Source: Eledone cirrhosa
Taxonomy: Eukaryota; Mollusca; Cephalopoda; Octopoda; Eledonidae
DNA length: 64,000 nt
Reading direction: 5' to 3'
NCBI GenBank assembly: GCA_964016885.1
Contig: OZ024742.1
Location: 5,868,604 to 5,932,603, forward strand
Shown: piece after piece, positions 56,201-64,000 of the stretch
How the letters are laid out: every line of letters starts with the position of its first letter
Numbering within the stretch: the first letter of the stretch is position 1
Translations under genes and position numbers: made by a program
The notes under the pieces: model-generated
Told to the model about the DNA's origin: nothing
What the model saw: the letters and a program-made list of their open reading frames with translations, nothing else
Databases searched by the model: none

Positions 56201-59200
56201 CATACTATATATTTAGATCTGGAGAGGCAGAACAGCTTGGCACAACTACCATACTATATATTTATATCTGTCAGTGGAAGAACAATCTGGCATAACTACC
56301 ATACTATATATTTAGATCTAAAGGGGTAGAACAGCTTGGAACAATTACCATATTATATATTTAGATCTGGAGTGGCAGAACAGTCTTGCACCACTACCAT
56401 ACTATATATTTAGATCTGGAGGGGCAGAAGAGCCTGGCACAACTACCATACTATATATTTAAATCTGGAGGGGTAGAACAGCTTGGCACAACTACCATAC
56501 AATATATTTATATCTGGAGGTGGAAGAAGAGCCTGGCACAACTACCATACTTTATATTTAGATCTGGAGGTGGGAGTACATCCTGGCACAACTACCATAC
56601 TATATATTTAGACCTGGTGGTGGAAGAAGTGCCTGGCAAAACTACCATACATATATTTAGATCTGGAGGTGGGAGTAGAGCCTGGCACAACTACCATAAT
56701 ATATATTTAAATTTGGAGGGGTAGAACAACCTGGCACAATCACCATACAATATATTTAGATCTGGAGCGGCAGAACAGCATAACACAACTACCATACTTT
56801 ATATTTAGATCTGGAGAGGCAGAACAGCCTGGCACAAGTACCATGCTATATATTTAGATCTGGAGAGGCAGAACAGCTTGGTACAACTACCATACTATAT
56901 ATTTATATCTGTCGGTGGAAGAACAATCTGGCATAACTACCATACTATATGTTTAGATCTGGAGGGACAGAATAGCCTGGCACAACTACCCTACTAGTTA
57001 TTTAGATCTGGAGAGGCAGAACGACCTGGCACAACTACCATACTATATATTTAGATCTGGAGGGGCAGAATAACCTGGCACAACTACCATACTATATATT
57101 TAGATCTGTAGGGGCAGAAGTGCCTGGCACAACTACCATACTATATATTTTGATCTGGAGGGCTAGAACAGCTTGGCACAATTACCATACTATATATTTA
57201 GATCTGGAGGGGCAGAACAATCTGGCACCACTACCATACTAGATATTTAGATCTGGTGGGGCAGAAGAGACTTGGATAACTACCATACTATATATTTAAG
57301 TCTGGAGGGGAAGAATAACCTGGCACAACTACCATACTATATATTTAGATCTGGAGGGCCAGAACAACCTGACACAACTAGCATATATATATTTAGATCT
57401 GAAGGGGCAGTACAGCCTGGCACAACTACCAGAATATATATTTAGATCTGGAGGGGCAGAACAGCCTAACACAACTACCATACTATATATTTAGATCTGG
57501 AGCGGCAGAATAGCCTGGCACAAGTACCATACTATATATTTAGATCTGGAGCGGCAGAACATCTTGGCACAACTACGATACTATGTATTTAGATCTCGAG
57601 AGGTAGAACAGCTTGGCATAACTACCATACTATATATTTAGATCTGGAGGGGCAGAACAGTCTGGCACAACTACTATACTATATATTTAGATCTGGAGGT
57701 GCAGAACCGCACGGTACAACTACCATACTATATATTTAAATCTGGAGGGCCAGAATAACCTGGCACAAATAGCATACTATATATTTAGATCTGGAGGTGG
57801 AAGAAGAGCCTGGTACGACTACCATACTATATATTTAGATCTGAAGGGGTAGAACAGCTTGGAACAATTACCATATTATATATTTAGATCTGGAGTGGCA
57901 GAACAGTCTTGCACCACTACCATACTATATATTTAGATCTGGAGGGGCAGAAGAGCCTGGCACAACTACCATACTATATATTTAAATCTGGAGGGGTAGA
58001 ACAGCTTGGCACAACTACCATACAATATATTTATATCTGGAGGTGGAAGAAGAGCCTGGCACAACTACCATACTTTATATTTAGATCTGGAGGTGGGAGT
58101 ACAGCCTGGCACAACTACCATACTATATATTTAGACCTGGTGGTGGAAGAAGTGCCTGGCAAAACTACCATACATATATTTAGATCTGGAGGTGGGAGTA
58201 GAGCCTGGCACAACTACCATAATATATATTTAAATCAGGAGGGGCAGAATAACCTGGCACAACTAGCATACTATATATTTAAATTTGGAGGGGTAGAACA
58301 ACCTGGCACAATCACCATACTATATATTTAGATCTGGAGAGGCAGAACAGCCTGGCACAAGTACCATACTATATATTTAGATCTGGAGAGGCAGAACAGC
58401 TTGGCACAACTACCATACTATATATTTATATCTGTCAGTGGAAGAACAATCTGGCATAACTACCATACTATATATTTAGATCTGAAGGGGTAGAACAGCT
58501 TGGAACAATTACCATATTATATATTTAGATCTGGAGTGGCAGAACAGTCTTGCACCACTACCATACTATATATTTAGATCTGGAGGGGCAGAAGAGCCTG
58601 GCACAACTACCATACTATATATTTAAATCTGGAGGGGTAGAACAGCTTGGCACAACTACCATACAATATATTTATATCTGGAGGTGGAAGAAGAGCCTGG
58701 CACAACTACCATACTTTATATTTAGATCTGGAGGTGGGAGTACAGCCTGGCACAACTACCATACTATATATTTAGACCTGGTGGTGGAAGAAGTGCCTGG
58801 CAAAACTACCATACATATATTTAGATCTGGAGGTGGGAGTAGAGCCTGGCACAACTACCATAATATATATTTAAATTTGGAGGGGTAGAACAACCTGGCA
58901 CAATCACCATACAATATATTTAGATCTGGAGCGGCAGAACAGCATAACACAACTACCATACTTTATATTTAGATCTGGAGAGGCAGAACAGCCTGGCACA
59001 AGTACCATGCTATATATTTAGATCTGGAGAGGCAGAACAGCTTGGTACAACTACCATACTATATATTTATATCTGTCGGTGGAAGAACAATCTGGCATAA
59101 CTACCATACTATATGTTTAGATCTGGAGGGACAGAATAGCCTGGCACAACTACCCTACTAGTTATTTAGATCTGGAGAGGCAGAACGACCTGGCACAACT

Positions 59201-59462
59201 ACCATACTATATATTTAGATCTGGAGGGGCAGAATAACCTGGCACAACTACCATACTATATATTTAGATCTGTAGGGGCAGAAGTGCCTGGCACAACTAC
59301 CATACTATATATTTTGATCTGGAGGGCTAGAACAGCTTGGCACAATTACCATACTATATATTTAGATCTGGAGGGGCAGAACAGTCTGGCACCACTACCA
59401 TACTAGATATTTAGATCTGGTGGGGCAGAAGAGCCTTGGATAACTACCATACTATATATTTA
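53189..59462. repeat. 6.2-kb duplicated segment, copy 2
   Basis: This is the partner of 43,156-49,379. It contains one extra GGAGGTGGAAGAAGAGCC monomer with CACGACTACC near 54,397-54,446. Few substitutions were noticed, such as CTGGACGTGGGAG (55,923 region) for CTGGAGGTGGGAG, and AACCGCACGG (57,705 region) for AACAGCACGG. Its left junction follows a CTGTCGGTGG monomer rather than the upstream context of copy 1. Confidence 0.87.
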
Positions 59463-61035
59463 AGTCTGGAGGGGAAGAATAACCTGGCACAACTACCATA
59501 CTATATATTTAGATCTGGAGGGCCAGAACAACCTGACACAACTAGCATATATATATTTAGATCTGAAGGGGCAGTACAGCCTGGCACAACTACCAGAATA
59601 TATATTTAGATCTGGAGGGGCAGAACAGCCTAACACAACTACCATACTATATATTTAGATCTGGAGCGGCAGAATAGCCTGGCACAAGTACCATACTATA
59701 TATTTAGATCTGGAGCGGCAGAACATCTTGGCACAACTACGATACTATGTATTTAGATCTCGAGAGATAGAACAGCTTGGCATAACTACCATACTATATA
59801 TTTAGATCTGGAGGGGCAGAACAGTCTGGCACAACTACTATACTATATATTTAGATCTGGAGGTGCAGAACAGCATGGTACAACTACCATACTATATATT
59901 TAAATCTGGAGGGCCAGAATAACCTGGCACAAATAGCATACTATATATTTAGATCTGGAGGTGGAAGAAGAGCCTGGTACGACTACCATACTATATATTT
60001 AGATATGGAGGGCCAGTAGAGCCTGGCACAACTACCCTACTATATATTTAGATCTGGAGGGGCAGAACAGCCTGGCACAACTATCCATACGATATATTTA
60101 GATCTGGAGGGGCAGAACAACCTGGCACAACTACCATACTATACATTTAGATCTGGAGAGATAGAACAGCTTGGCACAACTACCATACTATATATTTAGA
60201 TCTGGAGGGGCTGAACAGTCTGGCACAACTACTATACTATATATCTAGATCTGGATGGGGAGAACAGCATGGCACAACTACCATACTATGTATTTAAATC
60301 TGGAGGGGCAGAATAACCTAGCACAACTACCAGAATATATATTTAGATCTGGAGGTGGAAGAAGGACCTGGCAAAACAACCATACTATATATTTAGATCT
60401 GGAGCGGCAGAACATCTTGGCACAACTACGATACTATATATTTAGATCTCGAGAGGTAGAACAGCTTGGCATAACTACCATACTATATATTTAGATCTGG
60501 AGGGGCAGAACAGTCTGGCACAACTACTATACTATATATTTAGATCTGGAGGTGCAGAACAGCATGGCACAACTACCATACTATATATTTAAATCTGGAG
60601 GGCCAGAATAACCTGGCACAAATAGCATACTATATATTTAGATCTGGAGGTGGAAGAAGAGCCTGGTACGACTACCATACTATATATTTAGATCTGGAGG
60701 GCCAGTAGAGCCTGGCACAACTACCCTACTATATATTTAGATCTGGAGGGGCAGAACAGCCTGGCACAACTATCCATACGATATATTTAGATCTGGAGGG
60801 GCAGAACAACTTGGCACAACTACCATACTATACATTTAGATCTGGAGAGGTAGAACAGCTTGGCACAACTACCATACTATATATTTAGATCTGGAGGGGC
60901 TGAACAGTCTGGCACAACTACTATACTATATATCTAGATCTGGAGGGGGAGAACAGCATGGCACAACTACCATACTATATATTTATATCTGTCGGTGGAA
61001 GAACAATCTGGCACAACTACCATACTATATATTTA
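58343..61035. repeat. 2.7-kb duplicated segment, copy 2
   Basis: This is the partner of 50,523-53,215. It overlaps the end of the 6.2-kb duplication, so 58.3-59.46 kb is related to two upstream places at once. Differences include GATATGG at 60,003 for GATCTGG, and GAGATAG for GAGGTAG near 59,765 and 60,160. The right limit is TTTAGATCTGGAGGGCC here against TTTATATATGGAGG in the first copy. Confidence 0.85.
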
Positions 61036-64000
61036 GATCTGGAGGGCCAGAACAGCCTGGCACAACTTTCCATACTATATATTTAGATCTGGAGGGGCAG
61101 AACAACCTGGCACAACTAACATACTATACATTTAGATCTGGTGAGGTAGAACAGCTTGGCACAACTACCATACTATATATTTAGATCTGGAGGGGCTGAA
61201 CAGTCTGGCACAACTACTATACTATATATCTAGATCTGGAGGGGGAGAACAGCATGGCACAACTACCATACTATATATTTAAATCTGGAGGGGCAGAATA
61301 ACCTGGCACAAATACCATACTATATATTTCGATCTGGTGGTGGGAGTACAGCCTGGCACAACTACCATACTATATATTTAAATCTGGAGGGGCAGAATAA
61401 CCTGGCACAACTACCATACTATATATTTAGATCTGGAGGTGGAAGAAGAACCTGGCACAACTACCATACATATATTTAGATCTGGAGGTGGGAGTAGAGC
61501 CTGGCACAACTACCATAATATATATTTAAATCAGGAGGGGCAGAATAACCTGGCACAACTAGCATACTATATATTTAAATCTGGAGTGGTAGAACAACCT
61601 GGCACAATCACCATACTATATATTTAGATCTGGAGCGGCAGAACAGCATAACACAACTACCATACTATATATTTATATCTGGAGAGACAGAACAGCCTGG
61701 CACAAGTACCATACTATATATTTAGATCTGGAGAGGCAGAACAGCTTGGCACAACTACCATACTATATATTTATATCTGTCAGTGGAAGAACAATCTGGC
61801 ATAACTACCATACTATATATTTATATCTGGAGGGCCAGAAGAGCCTGGCACAACTACCGTACTATATATTTAGATCTGGAGGGGCAGAACAGCCTGGCAC
61901 AACTATCCATACTATATATTTAGATCTGGAGTGGCAGAACAGCTTGGCACAACAACCATACTATATATTTAGATCTGGAGGGCAGAACAGTCTGGCACAA
62001 CTACTATACTATATATTTAGATCTGGAGAGGCAGAACAGCATGGCACAACTACCATACTATATATTTAAATCTGGAGGGGCAGAATAACCTGGCACAAAT
62101 ACCATACTATATATTTAGATCTGGTGGTGGCAGGACAGCCTGGCACAACTACCATACTATATATTTAAATCTGGTGGGGCAGAATAACCTGGCACAACTA
62201 CCATACTATATATTTAGATCTGGATGTGGAAGAAGAGCCTGGCACAACTACCATACTATATATTTAGATCTGAAGGGGTAGAACAGCTTGGAACAATTAC
62301 CATATTATATATTTAGATCTGGAGTGGCAGAACAGTCTTGCACCACTACCATACTATATATTTAGATCTGGAGGGGCAGAAGAGCCTGGCACAACTACCA
62401 TACTATATATTTAAATCTGGAGGGGTAGAACAGCTTGGCACAACTACCATACAATATATTTATATCTGGAGGTGGAAGAAGAGCCTGGCACAACTACCAT
62501 ACTTTATATTTAGATCTGGAGAGGCAGAAAAGCCTGGCACAAGTACCATGCTATATATTTAGATCTGGAGAGGCAGAACAGCTTGGTACAACTACCATAC
62601 TATATATTTATATCTGTCGGTGGAAGAACAATCTGGCATAACTACCATACTATATGTTTAGATCTGGAGGGACAGAATAGCCTGGCACAACTACCCTACT
62701 ATGTATTTAGATCTGGAGAGGCAGAACGACCTGGCACAACTACCATACTATATATTTAGATCTGGAGGGGCAGAATAACCTGGCACAACTACCATACTAT
62801 ATATTTAGATATGTAGGGGCAGAAGTGCCTGGCACAACTACCATACTATATATTTTGATCTGGAGGGCTAGAACAGCTTGGCACAATTACCATACTATAT
62901 ATTTAGATCTGGAGGGGCAGAACAGTCTGGCACCACTACCATACTAGATATTTAGATCTGGTGGGGCAGAAGAGCCTTGGATAACTACCATACTATATAT
63001 TTAAGTCTGGAAGGGAAGAATAACCTGGCACAACTACCATACTATATATTTAGATCTGGAGGGCCAGAACAACCTGACACAACTAGCATATATATATTTA
63101 GATCTGAAGGGGCAGTACAGCCTAACACAACTACCATACTATATATTTAGATCTGGAGCGGCAGAATATCCTGGCACAAGTACCATACTATATATTTAGA
63201 TCTGGAGCGGCAGAACATCTTGGCACAACTACGATACTATGTATTTAGATCTCGAGAGGTAGAACAGCTTGGCATAACTACCATACTATATATTTAGATC
63301 TGGAGGGGCAGAACAGTCTGGCACAACTACTATACTATATATTTAGATCTGGAGGTGCAGAACAGCATGGCACAACTACCATACTATATATTTAAATCTG
63401 GAGGGCCAGAATAACCTGGCACAAATAGCATACTATATATTTAGATCTGGAGGTGGAAGAAGAGCCTGGTACGACTACCATACTATATATTTAGATCTGG
63501 AGGGCCAGTAGAGCCTGGCACAACTACCCTACTATATATTTAGATCTGGAGGGGCAGAACAGCCTGGCACAACTATCCATACGATATATTTAGATCTGGA
63601 GGGGCAGAACAACCTGGCACAACTACCATACTATACATTTAGATCTGGAGAGGTAGAACAGCTTGGCACAACTACCATACTATATATTTAGATCTGGAGG
63701 GGCTGAACAGTCTGGCACAACTACTATACTATATATCTAGATCTGGATGGGGAGAACAGCATGGCTCAACTACCATACTATGTATTTAAATCTGGAGGGG
63801 CAGAATAACCTAGCACAACTACCATAATATATATTTAGATCTGGAGGTGGAAGAAGGACCTGGCAAAACAACCATACTATATATTTAGATCTGGAGGGGA
63901 AGAACTGCCTGGCACAACTACCATGCTATATATTTAGATCTGTAGGGGCAGAAGAGCCTGGGACAACTACCATACTATATATTTAGATCTGGAGGGGTAG
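61036..64000. repeat. Right-end mosaic of earlier blocks
   Basis: This region holds only monomers and no gene. Pieces resemble 54.6-54.8 kb (61.04-61.14), 45.2-45.6 kb (61.45-61.8), 39.8 kb (61.8-62.0) and 45.6 kb (62.2-62.5). From about 63.2 to 63.88 kb it resembles 51.9-52.56 kb at an offset of 11,312 bp (CTCGAG 51,939/63,251; GGCCAGTAGA 52,191/63,503). The array runs off the end of the window unbroken. Confidence 0.78.

Larger units (their letters stand above)
13307..63256. repeat. CTCGAG-bearing marker monomers
   Basis: A rare monomer form reads AGATCTCGAG, creating an XhoI-type hexamer next to the BglII hexamer. I see it starting at 13,307, 22,706, 25,660, 32,994, 38,112, 44,217, 47,512, 51,939, 52,628, 54,250, 57,595, 59,759, 60,448 and 63,251. 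Apart from the first (GAGGGGTAG context), all share GAGAGGTAG or GAGATAG and sit at corresponding places in the long blocks, so they serve as register marks. The list was made by eye and may be incomplete. Confidence 0.85.
1..64000 (+). repeat. 49/50-bp satellite array filling the window
   Basis: Every stretch I read from first to last base is a variant of one short monomer repeated head to tail. A typical copy is 51-99. Its landmarks in order are TTTAGATCTGG (with a BglII site AGATCT), a G-rich or purine-rich segment GAGGGGCAGAACAG, then TGGCACAACTACCA and the AT tail TACTATATA. Long-period offsets divided by whole monomer numbers (5118/104, 2216/45, 641/13) give a mean near 49.2 bp, so about 1,300 copies. 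No inverted monomer, spacer or insertion was seen, and both window ends lie inside the array. Long tandem satellites of this sort are known from eukaryotic heterochromatin. The family and species are not recognised. Confidence 0.98.

Noticed and set aside
1..64000. CRISPR-like array (short direct repeats)
   Set aside because: There are no unique spacers between repeats. The whole 49-50 bp unit is conserved and contiguous, and no cas genes are present.
1..64000. CENP-B box in the monomer
   Set aside because: I found no match to the TTCG....A..CGGG pattern; the consensus lacks CpG altogether. Centromere identity is therefore not supported by this motif, though it is not excluded.
1..64000. AGAACA hexamer as steroid-receptor half-site, and TTGGCA as an NFI half-site, in many monomers
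   Set aside because: The partner half-sites at the required spacing (TGTTCT or GCCAA) are not present in the consensus, so these are chance matches multiplied by repetition.
1..64000. Internal dimer structure (two about 25-bp halves each with CTGG)
   Set aside because: Apart from the CTGG at the start of each half, the halves do not align convincingly, so a 25-bp ancestral unit is not supported.
1..64000. Telomeric repeat or transposon terminal sequences
   Set aside because: No TTAGGG-type runs, no long inverted or direct terminal repeats and no transposase or reverse-transcriptase coding sequence were seen.

Overview
The whole 64-kb window is one uninterrupted, head-to-tail satellite DNA array. 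The monomer is 49 or 50 bp (rarely 48 or 51). It begins TTTAGATCTGG, runs through a purine-rich part (GAGGGGCAGAACAG or GAGGTGGAAGAAGAG), then TGGCACAACTACCA, and ends TACTATATA. Dividing the window by the mean length of about 49.2 bp, implied by the long-period offsets, gives roughly 1,300 monomers, all in the same orientation. I found no unique flanking sequence, transposon, RNA gene, CRISPR array or believable protein-coding gene. The open frames of 60-140 codons are side effects of the repeat. A long, homogeneous satellite of this kind points to a eukaryotic chromosome (centromeric, pericentromeric, subtelomeric or other heterochromatin). I do not recognise the family and cannot name the species.

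Layout. (1) 1 to about 9.7 kb: a mosaic of diverse monomers with only short local duplications (offsets 741 and 836-1034 bp). It carries private variants such as the 50-bp CTGAAAGGGGCAG type. (2) About 9.7-19.7 kb: intermediate. Variants typical of the right side appear here, and a 1.2-kb stretch (9.72-10.95 kb) recurs at 17.44-18.67 kb. (3) About 19.7-40.6 kb: a higher-order repeat. A unit of 5,118 bp (about 104 monomers) is present in two adjacent, nearly identical copies, 28,190-33,307 and 33,308-38,425. A 2,216-bp sub-block is itself tandemly duplicated (25,974-28,189 and 28,190-30,405), and there are partial or shortened copies on both sides. (4) 40.6-43.15 kb: a mosaic of the same variants without a clear long period. 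(5) 43.15-64 kb: nested duplications. A 6.2-kb segment (43,156-49,379) recurs at 53,189-59,462, a 2.7-kb segment (50,523-53,215) recurs at 58,343-61,035, and smaller offsets of 590, 641, 2,164 and 4,427 bp lie inside.

Divergence is highest on the left and long-range identity highest in the middle and right. Offsets between related blocks change in steps of whole monomers (about 49, 50, 98, 147 bp). This is the expected signature of in-register unequal exchange or replication slippage. The array therefore records its own growth history: an older, scrambled edge and younger, recently amplified kilobase-scale units. No genes work together here; any function would be structural (chromatin, centromere or heterochromatin) or through satellite transcripts, which the sequence alone cannot show.
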